Assembly: GCA_013398615.1 (NCBI GenBank) | Contig: VZSR01000393.1 | Location: 2,729,354 to 2,793,353, forward strand | DNA: 64,000 bases | Source of the DNA: Brachypodius melanocephalos | Lineage: Eukaryota > Chordata > Aves > Passeriformes > Pycnonotidae | Direction of reading: 5' to 3' | Shown: positions 23,275-34,639 of the stretch, piece by piece | Numbering within the stretch: the first letter of the stretch is position 1 | How the letters are laid out: each line of letters starts with the position of its first letter | The notes under the pieces: generated by a model | Told to the model about the DNA's origin: nothing | What the model saw: only the letters and a program-made list of their open reading frames with translations | Databases searched by the model: none | Translations under genes and position numbers: made by a program

Positions 23275-23760
23275 ATAACCGATGATATTGGCACAAAACC
23301 ACACTATCCAGACTTTAAATGCTGCATTAATATTTTCATACTGGAGACTCTGTCCTTAAAAGAAATAATAAATATGAAATGGATAAATAAAAAGGAAATG
23401 TGCCGGTTCATTTAGAAACGAGGACTGAGAGCAAATAAACAAATTATTCAGGCATCCTAAATCTCTATGCAAGAGCCATATTTTAGAGTAATGCTTCCCC
23501 TTCTAAATGACTTATAAATGGAAAATAAATATTTAGGGGATTTTTATAAGAAAATTGCAAACCTGACTAGGAGGTGTCAAACATCAGTTAAAACACATCA
23601 GTCTGAGGGTTTATGGCTGGTTATAAACCTGGGCTATGAGCAACTTCTGGTCTCTATAAAAACGATTTGCCATTTATTAAAATGCCTGTTTAGTTCATAT
23701 AAATAGATGTAGCCTTTATGAAGTGTTTATAAACGCATCATTGATGGACAATGTCATTAT
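23275..23760. promoter_or_regulatory. Candidate enhancer-like element rich in TTTAT/ATAAA cores
   Basis: An AT-rich, non-repetitive stretch. Between about 23512 and 23734 it holds about ten TTTAT or ATAAA cores, including TTTATGG (23610), GTTATAAAC (23620), TTTATGA (23715) and the perfect palindrome GTTTATAAAC (23725-23734). TTTAT(G/A) is the established core for CDX and posterior HOX homeodomains, and CTATAAA-type sites can also suit MEF2. There is no TATA-type promoter architecture or coding frame. Function is inference. Confidence 0.33.
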
Positions 23761-23963
23761 TCTGGGGCAGGAATGTTGAATTTTGGGCTGCCAACAGCCA
23801 TCACCAGGGAAGGATTGCAAAATGTGTCCCCTTCCCCTGAGAACAGCCTGGCACATTTCCACAAGCACCCAAATTCTCCAGTCCCACGGGCTGGAAATCG
23901 AGGGACAGTCATCAATAAAATTAAAATAAAGGAATAAAAAGAAGGAATAAGAAGCTGCAATAA

Positions 23964-24140
23964 GAGAATCATTTAGGCTGGAAATGGATCTCTGAGCCCA
24001 ACCATTCCCTCAGCACTGCCAAGGCCAACCATGTCCCCAAATGCCACGTCCAGGGGGCTTTAAAATCCCTCCAGGGATGGGAGCTCTGCTGCTGTCAGGG
24101 CAGGACAACCCTTCCCATGAAAAAATGTCCCTGATCTCCT
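23964..24140 (-). mobile_element. CR1 LINE 3'-end fragment, diverged
   Basis: The + strand reads GAGAATCATTTAGGCTGG, AGCCCAACCATTCCCTCAGC, CCATGTCCCCAAATGCCACG, CCCTCCAGGGATGGG and CCTGATCTCC. This is the reverse complement of the CR1 3' region of the 'dark, older' type, also seen at 55872, with 'ccaaatgccacgtcc' in place of the GGATCCAGGGGCAG version. It includes the 3' terminus. Confidence 0.82.
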
Positions 24141-24332
24141 TTACACTTTGCCCCACAGCCATCTCCTGAGTGACCTCCCGAAATCTCTGGGTGAGGTTTT
24201 AAAACTCAAAAAATTTTGCAGCTCAGGGGAATATAGATGGGAAGTATCCATGTTAGACCAGAATAAAGCTAATTCATGTGCGTAAGGATTTATTCCCAGT
24301 GGGAGCAATGGCCAAACAGCAGCAGCTGCTGC
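24141..24332. other. Short unique spacer between CR1 and minisatellite
   Basis: It contains a GCAGCAGCTGCTGC run just before the minisatellite. Nothing else is recognised. Confidence 0.4.
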
Positions 24333-24671
24333 GGTTTTGAGCAGATCTCTGATGGGTTTGAGCAGATCCCTGGCGGTTTTGAGCAGATTTTCAGTGTTTC
24401 TGGGCAGATCCCTGGTGGTTTTGAGCAGGTTCCCAGTGTTTTTGTGCAGATCTTGTGTTTTCGAGCAGCTCTCTGGTGGTTTTGAGCAGATTTTCAGTGT
24501 TTCTGAGCAAATCCCTGGTGTTTTGTGCATATCTCTGGTGTTTTTCAGCAGATCTCTGGTGTTTTGTGCAGATCTCTGGTGTTTCTGTGCATATCTCTGG
24601 TGTTTTTGTGCAGATCTCTGGTGTTTTTGTGCTGATCTCTGGTGTTTCTGAGCTGCTCCCTGGTGTTTTTG
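24333..24671. repeat. 21-bp minisatellite, about 16 units
   Basis: The consensus is close to GTTTTTGAGCAGATCTCTGGT. Sixteen units can be laid out from 24333 to 24664, followed by a decayed partial unit. Thirteen units are 21 bases, one is 19 and two are 20. Units 3 and 8 are identical and units 4 and 9 are nearly so, which suggests an older five-unit duplication. The rightmost units are the most alike. The minus strand stays open across the array and gives heptad peptides such as QKHQRSA and NTRDLLK. Confidence 0.95.
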
Positions 24672-27619
24672 CCAGACCTGCCTGGCAGTGCTGTGGAAGG
24701 GGCTCCCCCGTGCACTCAGGGCACACCTTTTGCCTCTCCCAGACCCCCTCGTGATCTGGGAAGCGGCCCCGAGGGCACATACCATTGTCCTGAAGTCAAA
24801 CTTTATTTTTTTTTTGTAAAGAACAGGCTACTTGAGTCCTCGTTTTCTTTTTGAACCTGGGAGAGCCCATCTGTGAAGTAAAAAGATCCCATATATCACC
24901 CCGCTAATAAGTTTTCCTCAGCAGTTGTTAAAGTCAAGTGTTAGTCTTCAGCTGGAGTCTCATTTAAAAAAATAAATAAAATAAATAAATATATATACCA
25001 CTGGCTAGGAGATGAAAAGTATCCTTTCAGCCACTTTATAAACTTACCTCCCACCCCAAAAAGAATTAATATTTCAAGCCAAAGGGCTGAGATTTCAGCA
25101 GAGGACAGAGGGTTTGTGGGGAGGGGGGGGATTTTGACCTTTTTAGCCTCTGAATAAAGATTTCTTCTATGGGTAATTCAGTGCAGAAAATCAATTAATG
25201 CTGTATTAATGTAATGGCTTTTCCTACAAATCTATCACACGAGACACCAGGAGAAAACATTTTAATGATGAGCAGCAGCCTCCAATCCAGGAGGAATAGG
25301 AAGGTCGTAGTGACAATATTTTCTTGGTGTTGTTGACACATTAATTTTTACAGGCTGGACACTGGCAAGAGGAAAAATTGAAGCCTTTTCTTCTTTTGAG
25401 GCCCTTGCCACCATCTGATCTCCGATGTCAAGGCAAACACAGTTTGGATCTCTTTGATATATTTTTTTTCTCCCTCCATTTTCTTTGAGGGAAGTCCAAG
25501 TTTTCGGTGCTGGGCTGTGAATTAGGTCTCTGCTGTTCTGTGAACTGCAGGGAAACCTATGGAAAGGCTCAGTGAAGTCTCCAGGGTCATAAATTCCCCC
25601 CAAGCCCATCTTAAAGGGTTCTTATCTGAACATCTCGTGTTTCATGAGGTCCTGAAGAACAGTCTGAGCACATTCAGCTCCCTCTGAGATGATGTGCCTG
25701 AGCTGGCCACCCTTTCCTGCTCGCTTTGGAACAGAAGAGTGAGATTTTCCCCTTTTTTCCTTCATATATTTCCACTGTACAGGAAAAGGAGATGGGAAAA
25801 CGGGATTAACATATGATGTGTTAATATTCATACACATCCCCATGAGGAGAGGCGTCATCAGGAGCTGAAGGTACGCAGAAATTCAGTTTTATTTGGGATT
25901 ATCCAGAAGCATGGTGTCCTTCAGCAGCTGGATTTCATGTGCTTTTCAGCATCATACATCCCATCACAGATCCCACTTTGGGCTGTTTAGGCTGTTTAGG
26001 CTGAGATTTATCTCCTAAGGGGACATTTAGAACTTCTCAGTCCTCCTCGAAGGGGAGTCCCACGGTGGTGCAGCAGGGCTGTAAACCCCACACAGCCCCA
26101 GCAGCATGCACAGGAGCTCTCTGAATATTTCCCCAAAGCAGAATTCATTTTACAGCACAGATAAACCTCCCCTGTTGCCTGTGACAAGAAGAACAGAACA
26201 CAATCCTGTGCTACATCTGCCATGCCCTCCCCGGCTGCTTTGTCCTCTCATGACCTTCACTGCTGCTTCGAGGATGAACCCTCTGCTTGGAAATTCAGGC
26301 TGGAAATTCCTACCCGTTTCCAGCAGGACCTGGATCCTGTCAGTAGGATGTTTGTTCTTGCTTCCCAGGTGTCCTGGGCGTTGAGGGTGGTGCTGTACAA
26401 AAGGTGCTGTGTGGTACGGGGAGGTCTCCTGGAGGTTTGGGCTTGTTGACTCCAAGGAGCTGCAGATCCAAAGTGCTTCCCCATGGCTGAATTAGGGCCG
26501 TAATTAAAGCACCACCTCAGCAATTAGGCACATAATTACTGCTCGTAGCCACAGTGGTGATGCCCAGGATGATGCACAGAGCCCAGCAGTGACAGGAGGC
26601 ATTTACAGAGGCTCCTTTGGCTTAGAAAATGGAAGATGTTGGGTAAAACCATCTCCTCCAGGGCACATGGAACAAAGCAATAAATAATGGGATGAAAGCA
26701 GTGGAAAGCTTTCTGCTGGGATGTGCCGTGTGCTGGGCACTGGAACAGGATGGGCTTTTCCCTGGTGGAGGACACTGAGTTTCCTCAGTGGTGTTTGCAT
26801 GAAAAGGGATTTGTTTGTGTGGGGAATCCTCTGCCTGGATGAACACAGGGATCGCTGTCTGCCCCACCAAGGGCTCCAACCCTCACTCCATCCAACAGGA
26901 GCTGCTCCAGGGGCTGGATCCGCTCCCAAAACTCCCTTCTGGCTGGGGTGGAGGATCCAGCACCATGGCAGGGAGGACACAAAGCCCCTCCCAGCCCCAA
27001 AAGCACATGAATTACTCCCAAACCAGCCACCCCTTGCAGGTCCTGCCTCTGCCTGGCCTCTGGAACGTGGCAGCATTCACAGGAAATCATTGGTGCTCAG
27101 GTGAGGAGCTTCCTCATCCCAGGTGGGCCATGGTTTGGAGAAATGCATTCTTTTAATTATTTTATAATTTGGAAGAGACTTTGTGTGGAGATGGGCCTGG
27201 GCCCCCAAGAGTTGTGATGGGGCAGAGCTCACCCTCAGCTTCCCCACCACCAAACCCTCCCAGATTTAGGATGGGGAAGGGGATGAGAGATTAGGATGGA
27301 GAAGATGAGGGGCTCCTTCCTCCCCATCAGATGGCTCCAGGAGAGGAGAGATTTTCTCAAGGAAATATGATTATTTTTCTCATTAAAAATCCAAATTGTT
27401 TTGCTTTACTCTTCTGGAGCTGCCTGCTGGGACTGAGTTTGTGGTGCCATTCCCCTTTGGGAGTGCCCCAAACGCTTCTGGGGTTGCACACACACCGCTG
27501 AACTTCTCCTCACACCTTTAATGCGTATTTATTTGAGCAGGAACACAGCAATGTAGGGACATAAAGCCCGGCATCAGCTGTGCTCTGGGCTGCACAGAAG
27601 GCCACCTAGCTCTTTTGGC
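24672..27619. other. 2.9 kb unique sequence, no transposon recognised
   Basis: It holds an AAAT-rich run (24965-24998) and a G run near 25120. Overlapping open frames at 26.6-27.2 kb (157 codons -, 127 and 113 codons +) lie in GC-richer DNA and carry no recognisable domain. Confidence 0.4.
24965..24998. repeat. (AAAT)n-rich tract passing into AT
   Basis: A run of AAATAAATAAAATAAATAAA type that ends in ATATATATA. Confidence 0.85.
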
Positions 27620-27805
27620 AGGCTCCTCTTGCTGCTGGCTGAACCCTGAGGTCCCTGTTAATAGGATAGCACTGTTTATTATCTCGTGGAGATCATTATA
27701 AATAGATGCTGTTAAAGATAATGCCCTGCTGTAAACAAAGGCGCCAGATGAAACCACAATATTTAATTAGCTGCTGTCGAGGTATTTCTTGTCAGGAGGA
27801 AAGAG
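27620..27805. promoter_or_regulatory. Candidate conserved non-coding element
   Basis: Unique stretch with CTGTTAATAGGATAGC, GGAGATCATTATAAATAG, GATAATGCCC, AAGGCGCCAGATG and TTTAATTAGCTGC. It combines GATA-, HNF1- and homeodomain-like cores with no repeat. Inference from motif packing. Confidence 0.28.
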
Positions 27806-30165
27806 TTCAGCAGGCAACTCTTCACTGAGGCAAAACCATCCAAAGCATCCTGGAGACAGATCCTCTATAAAAACGCTTCCATTTACACAAGAAATCATTC
27901 CTTGCACTCCCCTTTTTATCTAGTTCAGTGGATGCATGGGTTTGGATCCCCCGACAGATCCAAACCTTGTCATTTCTAAACCTTGCAAAACCTTCTAACA
28001 GAGAGCTTGTTCCTCAAACAGGAAAACTGAGACACAGGAGACATAAACAGGTCATGCTGGCACCAGCTTTTTCAGTAGGTTGCACATTCAGATTCAGATT
28101 TATCAGTCTGGAGACGAATGTCTCTTTGGGGGAATGGAAACCAAATGTTGCTGGCATTCCGTGTATCATCATCACCGCAGAAAGCACAAGCTTAGCAAAA
28201 AATGGGAAATGTACCCCCTAGAAAAGTGCAAGGCTTCATCAGAGTCCCAGCACACAACCCCCTGCTTCCCCTCTGCTTCCTAAATGCATGGAAATTGAAA
28301 ATTACTTGCAAATTGCCCCTTCCCCGTGATTTCATGGCATTCCCCTTGGAACGGGCACTGGCTCGGCCCCTTCTCCTGCCAAGGACAGGGCCAGGATGGT
28401 TCAGCACCCCAGGGAGGCCTTGGGGATGAGTTCTGGTGAGGGTTTATTCTCTCTGAAGGGGTCACAGAGCTGTGGCAGTCACTCCAGGAAGAGGAGAGAG
28501 GCTGGGACAGGGACAGGAGGCAGAGCAGAGGGAAGGTTAACTCTTGCATCACCCGAGCAAGGTCTACAATCCTCTTTTGGGGTCAAAATTAGATGGAAGC
28601 CCATCTGTGTTCAGAGTGTGGGCGTTGAGCGGTGCTGGTGGCACAGCCCCTGGGACGTGTCCAGCAGTCCAAATCCCAGGAAAATGCTGGAGTCTGCACT
28701 CTGTGGCTTTGTGTCCACAGCATGGAGAAGGGGATGGATCAACACCTCGACGTCTGTCCTACATCAAGAAAATTTCAGCGACAAAGAGACGGAGCAAAGC
28801 CACCACAGAAAACACACAGAGGACACATCTCACACCTTTATCCCTTCCAAATGATCCCACACCAACATCTGCAGAGACACAAACCCCCATCTCCCATCCT
28901 TGGAGCGGCCAGGGCCTCCCTCATCATCAGGATGAAGCTGTGATTGTGCAGGATGGAGGATTTCAGGGAGCAGGCTCCGGAGGAAGCGTGGCTGGGGCAG
29001 GAAGAGAAGCCAAGCAGGGCCAAAGGTCTGACTGCAATTTCCCTTCCAGAGAACGGGAAAGAGTCACCGGGGCAGGGAGAAACCCTCATTGTCCTGAGTC
29101 AGCCTGGCAGCTTTCCCTGTCAGACACCTACCCCAAGGAGGAGCAGCAGATGTTTGGTGTAAATCTGCCACAGGACAGAAACATCCAGAAGGTCGCACAG
29201 CCAGATGTAGAGATAGGGATGGGGAGACGGAGGAAATTGCCTTTTTCCCCTGGAGGGTTGGCAGGAAGGGGTTTCCATTAGCACTTTGGATGCAGGAAAT
29301 GCAAGGCCTGAGAGCTATTAATAGAAGTGGCCTCTTCCATGGATGCTGGAGGCCAGTGGGCCTCCAGGAACGAGGAAAAGACAAATAATTTCAGACCCTC
29401 AGAGGCTGTTTCACCCGTGAGTGAAGCCAGAAGGAATTCCTGCCCGTGCCCTTCCAGCAGGCTGCTGGCATTCAGGTCATTCTGATGTCCAGGAAAGAAG
29501 GACAGGGTGGAACGAAGTGCTGATGAGGGGATGTGCCCAGAGCCCCTGAGGCTGGCTGGGGTCACTGCAGACAGGATTTCTGAGGAAGGTGGCAGTGTTT
29601 GGGGAGAGATTCTGGAGAAGGGAAGTGAATTTTAAGAGTAAGGATGACTCTTCTTCAGGAGTCTCCTCACAGGCCTTGCTGACCCATATGCCTTGCACGG
29701 TGCTGGACAGATGGGTGCTGACCACAAAAGGGGGAAAAAACCACCAAAACCAGGCACCTGAAAGCTGAATAAACCCCTTTGCTTTGTCAATCTTACAGTT
29801 GTGGGGCTGTGACCACAAGCACTGTGGTCCCTATAACCAATTATCTCGGGGACTCTGTAAACCACAGATCTCTCACAGAGATGAAAGAATAAACACATCA
29901 AACTCAGATAAGTGACCAATTGCCCAGCTTTGCAGAGTGTAGAGGACTCACCATGAAGGGCAGTGCCAGCCCTGTAAACTCCTGAAGCAGGAGTTGATTT
30001 AATCCATGACAAGACAAAAAAAATGAAAAGCCAAGAGGGTATTTTACCTTAATAATTGCCTGAGGCAGCAAATCATCCCTAGAGCCTGTCTTTTATTCCT
30101 ATAGGGAGAACTCTTTGCCTCCTCCCAGCTGCACTTTAGCAATAATCTCCTTTATGATCCCAGAG
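27806..30165. other. Unique, GC-richer sequence without a recognised gene
   Basis: No transposon is seen. The longest frame (28544-29281) is described separately. No splice-bordered exon could be recognised. Confidence 0.4.
28544..29281 (+). other. 245-codon open frame, doubtful gene
   Basis: This is the longest ATG frame in the window. The predicted product is hydrophilic, rich in Pro, Ser, Gly, Gln, Arg and Thr, with no hydrophobic signal, no Cys/His pattern and no domain that I recognise. Other frames over the same DNA are also open for 80-150 codons, which points to low stop density in GC-richer DNA rather than selection. It could be part of a long non-coding RNA or a lineage-specific exon, and transcript data would settle this. 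Confidence 0.2.
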
Positions 30166-30169
30166 ATTT

Positions 30170-30480
30170 ACCCTTCTCCTTATTCTCCTGGTCTGTGAAG
30201 AGGATATAACATTTAGCTACTGCACAGATTAACGTCAGGCTGCTGCAGAGATGTAAAACCCTCTGCTAGCGCTGTGTAATTACATTATTACGGTCCTATA
30301 ATAACACAGGCAAAGCCATTTTGTTTAAGTGTTGGCAAGGGTAAGATCCCACTGCCTGCAAAAGTTCATTCCCGTTCTTTTCCAGTCTGCTAAAATGGCC
30401 AAACACTTCTACCTATTCCCCATGGCAGTAGCATTTACAGTAGTTAAAAATAGCAAAGCAAAATTAGCTCAAAATAATGA
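30170..30480. promoter_or_regulatory. Candidate conserved non-coding element
   Basis: Unique stretch with ACAGATTAACGTCAGGCTGC, GCTAGCGCTGTGTAATTACA, TTATTACGGTCCTATAATAAC and AAAATGGCCAAACAC. It has CpGs retained in AT-rich DNA, homeodomain TAATTA and GATTAA cores, and no repeat. It is among the more enhancer-like stretches of the window, but conservation is not tested. Confidence 0.3.
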
Positions 30481-31526
30481 AAACACAGCATTATATTGTC
30501 ATGTTCCCTGTGCTGCTGCTGCTGCTGAGAAAGAGGGAAAAGGGAAAAAAAATCATGCAGGATAAACCAGATTTCTCCAACCTGCAGGGAGACACAAAAT
30601 CAGATGCTTTTAATGCATAAAAATAATTCCTCCTAATTTTAGCAACGCCTTTGTTTCTTACAGGTTGCACTGATCATTTACTACCCTTGCTGGGCATTGG
30701 AGCAACTGGCGTTGGGGGATACTACTCCACAAAATCAGTTTTTTCCTGATTATTTTGTGGTTGTGTAGGTGCTGTTTACCATTATCCAGTTTGGATTACC
30801 TGAAGAAGCCGAATGTGCATTTCTTTGTGCCTAAATAACACCTACAGGCCTAACTCATTTTATTTTGTCCTTGAAAAAGCCACCTCTCCAGATGCCAGGG
30901 AGAAAGGAGGCTCTTTCCTGCTCTTTCCTTTTTGTCGCTGTTTAATTTTCTTCTTGAATTGCAAACGAGCACATGAATCTTTGAAATTTTGGAAAAAAGT
31001 GGGGATTTTTTTCCTTTTAAAATTTCTCCTCCTTCAAGGCTGTGAATTTACACTGATTTGAGCCATTAACTTCTCCAGATTCTCTACCTGCTTTTCCTAT
31101 CAATCTGTGCCATCCTGTCATGGACCAACAGCTAAATATTTCCAAGGGTTCTCTGGAGTTTGGATCAATCCTGTAAATGAATGTTTGGACTTTATCAGCT
31201 TGAGTAAAAGCTCACATGTAAATTCTAATCAAAACCCTGCTGCAACCAAGGATCTTCCAGGCAAAAAAAATTATTTCAGAAAACCAGGCACTGCCATATC
31301 CATGGGGACCATCTGTGGAAATCCTCCCCAGGCCTCTGAGGGTTTGGAAATCCTTTTTCTGGAGGTGTTTGTTATTAACATTTGATGTTCCTCCAGCCAA
31401 AACAAGATCCATTGGGCTCCACTTCATAGAATTCAATCCACTGAGGGTCACCGTGCTTTCCCCTGGAGGGGCTGGAACACACCTGCAAAATCTGAGGGTT
31501 TTGCTGACACATCCATGCCAGGGGGA
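30481..31526. other. Unique non-coding sequence
   Basis: No gene, RNA or transposon is recognised. Confidence 0.45.
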
Positions 31527-31607
31527 TGAAAGAAGAGGAAAAAAAAGAAAAAAAAAGAAAAAAAAAAAAAAAAAGGAAAAAAAAAAGGAAAAGGAGAGTG
31601 AAGAAAT
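31527..31607. repeat. A/G polypurine tract
   Basis: About 80 almost uninterrupted purines, mostly A with single G or GG. Reading frames across it are Lys-rich artefacts. Confidence 0.9.
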
Positions 31608-32355
31608 ATGGTAGATTTTAGGAAAAAATAGACTGAGTATTTTTCCATCTTGGCCTGGCCCTGCTCAGAATGTGTGATTTCGCTGGCCTGTGCCAAAGGC
31701 TCATTTTTGGGGGGTTATTTTTGTTTGTAGAAAGGAATATGTTTCACTGACAATATCGCAGCAGAGAAGGAAATCTTTTGGACGAGACACACGTGCTCAG
31801 TCACTGGGCATTACATCCTCTCCTTTTTCTTGCTTTCTATTCCCCAGCAAGCTCTGAGGGAAGCCACGACAGCCCCCACGCCAACAACCATCTTTCCTTT
31901 TCTCTTTCCTGAGAAACTTTGAGCTTTCCTCCAAATCCTCAACAGCTCAGTGCCGTAAAAGGGAGGGAGAAAAGACTTTTAACATCTTCCTCTGCGGTGT
32001 GATTGAAGGGTTCTCCATTGGGAGAAGCATCACCCATTATCCCTCTGGGGTAACTGATGGATGGGGGCATTGTGAGCTCCCAGGTGGATGGAAAAGCACC
32101 TGGACTCACCTGTGAGGGAGGAACAGGGATCAGCCTGACAGCCTGAGCCCCATTAGCAGGGGAAGGGTCATTAAAGAAGAAAACTCCTGCCTTGTTCTTG
32201 CCATGGCCCTGCCTTGCATGGTCCAACTCAAACAAATGTCCAGGGTGACATTCCAAGCATAATAAAGAGATTTCCATATCCGCCGCGCTCTCGTTGCACA
32301 ACACCCTTCAATAGAAGCGTTCAGCTAATGGAAAACCGAAATTGCTCAGGGAAAA
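31608..32355. other. Unique non-coding sequence left of the gap
   Basis: No gene or transposon is recognised. Confidence 0.4.
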
Positions 32356-32384
32356 TAAAAAAAAAAAAAAAAAAAAAGGAAAGG
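32356..32384. repeat. Poly(A) run abutting the assembly gap
   Basis: About 22 A, then GGAAAGG, then Ns. A homopolymer at the gap edge is a common cause of assembly breaks. Confidence 0.9.
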
Positions 32385-32699
32385 NNNNNNNNNNNNNNNN
32401 NNNNNNNNNNNNNNNNNNNNNNNNNNNNNNNNNNNNNNNNNNNNNNNNNNNNNNNNNNNNNNNNNNNNNNNNNNNNNNNNNNNNNNNNNNNNNNNNNNNN
32501 NNNNNNNNNNNNNNNNNNNNNNNNNNNNNNNNNNNNNNNNNNNNNNNNNNNNNNNNNNNNNNNNNNNNNNNNNNNNNNNNNNNNNNNNNNNNNNNNNNNN
32601 NNNNNNNNNNNNNNNNNNNNNNNNNNNNNNNNNNNNNNNNNNNNNNNNNNNNNNNNNNNNNNNNNNNNNNNNNNNNNNNNNNNNNNNNNNNNNNNNNNN
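32385..32699. other. Assembly gap (315 N)
   Basis: Undetermined bases. Sequence resumes at 32700 with GTTTGCAGAAAAAGGAAAGG, whose GAAAAAGGAAAGG resembles the left flank. The gap may therefore hide an expanded purine-rich simple repeat. Open frames drawn across it are meaningless. Confidence 0.99.
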
Positions 32700-34639
32700 A
32701 GTTTGCAGAAAAAGGAAAGGAGACAACCTCTGCTCTGTTCTGAGCCACAGAACCCATGTCAGCGCTCCTTCTGACTTTACAACTTTTTCTTGGCCTATCC
32801 GGGTGAAAGTCTGATTAAAAATGGGGGCTGAGAGTGCTTGCTGAAAAACCTCCCAGACTGTAATCCCAGCACGAGGGCAAAGGGAGGCTTGCAGGAAATC
32901 ATTCCTGCCTGTCTGGGTCACTTATCAAACACGGCAAAGACACCCAGTCACAGCCAAAGGAAATCCAGGGACCTGCTCCTCTCAAGGGGCTTTTTCCTTG
33001 TATTCAGTGGGAAACGGGGAGGAGAAAACTCCCTCTGAATTACAGCTGAAAGGGGAAAAAAAAATTTAAAAAACCCTCAAGATTTTCTGTTAAAAAAATA
33101 TATAGACACGGATGGATGGAAAGAGATTTATCTACTCCAAACCCATTTTTCCTTCAGTGGTGTCTTAGGTAAAATGAAATAAACCAAGGGGATTGGATTT
33201 CACTGGGAGAACGACTGTGAGGTCTGCTGTGCAAGCCAGATTTTCCAACCATACATTTAAAAGCGGTTACTCAAGTTTGGGTAAGAGAAAAAAAAAAAGT
33301 TTAAAAAAAAAAAAAAATTTAAAAAAATACACTTACCCAATTTCCGAGCAGTCTGTGAATCGTGAGCTTGGGAGATGCAGAGAAACAGAGCCTGTATTTA
33401 CAGCTCACACGGGGATCCTTCCAAAGGATGATGGTGTCAGGACCTTTTTTTCGCTGCCCTCTTGACCTCTCGTGGGGGTTGTGTTTTATTTTTTGCCATC
33501 GGGGGCTTTAGAGAACATAAAATTCCTTTCCAAGGAATGCTCCCAAGAAAAATGGGCAGCCAGGACGAGCTGCCAGAGGTCTGTGAGGTGCAGGAGCCGT
33601 GAGCATTTTGAATTTTGGAGTGCCAGTGATTCTCAGACAGCTCAAACTGGAAATATCGTGCTCATGGTGAAATTAGGATCCATTATATCCACTATAAAAC
33701 CAGCAGCTGCTGAAAACGCTGGAGGGGGGAACCTGAACTCCAGAAATCAAGGAATTCCACTGAGGAAGAGAGTTGGAAATGCAAGAGGGTTAAAATCTGG
33801 GAAAGGTAAAGCTGAGATCTTGTGGAGCGTCCATTTATGGAGCTCTACATCAAACACAGGTGAAGGAAGAGATATTTTGGTGCTGGTGATTTTTCCAGGA
33901 TTGAAGGAGATAATTAATTTGCTAAACCTTCAACCAAAAAACGAAGAATGAGAGGTTTGGCCTCCAGAGCTGGTGATAACAGAGTGGCTGGGAATTGATA
34001 AGGATCCAAGACTCAGACCTTACAAATTATCCATCAGGTTCCCTACATCTTTCATTAACATCAATTCGGGGCCATCCACTCAATATCGAACCAAAATGCA
34101 GTTATTAAACCCAATTATTAAATCCTTGATGGGTGTCTCAATCTATGAAACCCCACGAAACTCCAAGAGCTGGATTTTATTTTAATCTGCTGGAACAATT
34201 CCCCTCGTGGCACCTGTGCCTCTCTATGGACCAGGCAAACATTGCACTCATTTTTCTGGCTGGGAGCTTTTTTTCTTTTTTCCCACCAAACCTGGCTCCT
34301 ATATTTAACCTGACTCGCAGCATCAGGGATTTTGTTTTTGTACTGAATGTTTGCAGCTTTTTTGGCGTATCATAATCTCTTGGCACACCTAATGCTTCTA
34401 AATGGTGCTGAAATAAATCACCCCTCTGCCTTCACCATCCAAAATGCTTCGTGGCTGGAGCTGAAATAGTGCAGTTGCTCCAAATGTTCAGCGGTGCTTT
34501 AATGGTAGAAAACAGAGAAAAAAATCCAAAATCTGAGGAGGAGACAGCAGTTTCCACCTCTTTTCCACAGCTCTGATATGAATAGATAAGAATTCAGAAA
34601 CGGGGAGAAGTAAATACATCAAAAATTAGAATTGCCTTA
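32700..34639. other. Unique non-coding sequence right of the gap
   Basis: A-rich runs lie at 33285-33328. The 159-codon frame at 33472-33951 (+) has no recognisable domain. No transposon is seen. Confidence 0.4.
33285..33328. repeat. A-rich tract
   Basis: A11, GTTT, A15, TTT and A7 in succession. Confidence 0.88.

Larger units (their letters stand above)
24141..24785 (-). other. 214-codon open frame through the minisatellite, probably not a gene
   Basis: Because most units are 21 bases (seven codons), the array keeps a minus-strand frame open. The peptide is a Lys/Gln/His-rich heptad series, then Asn-Thr-Arg-Asp-Leu-Leu-Lys units. Frame slips at the 19- and 20-base units change the repeating sequence but add no stop. 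No signal, membrane or enzymatic motif is visible, and no exon borders are evident. I consider the open frame a by-product of the repeat. Confidence 0.3.

Noticed and set aside
24333..24671. CRISPR-like array
   Set aside because: The 21-base units abut directly without spacers, and the host is a vertebrate.
32214..32921. Open frames of 133-191 codons crossing 32.4-32.7 kb
   Set aside because: Most of their length is the N gap and the poly(A) run.
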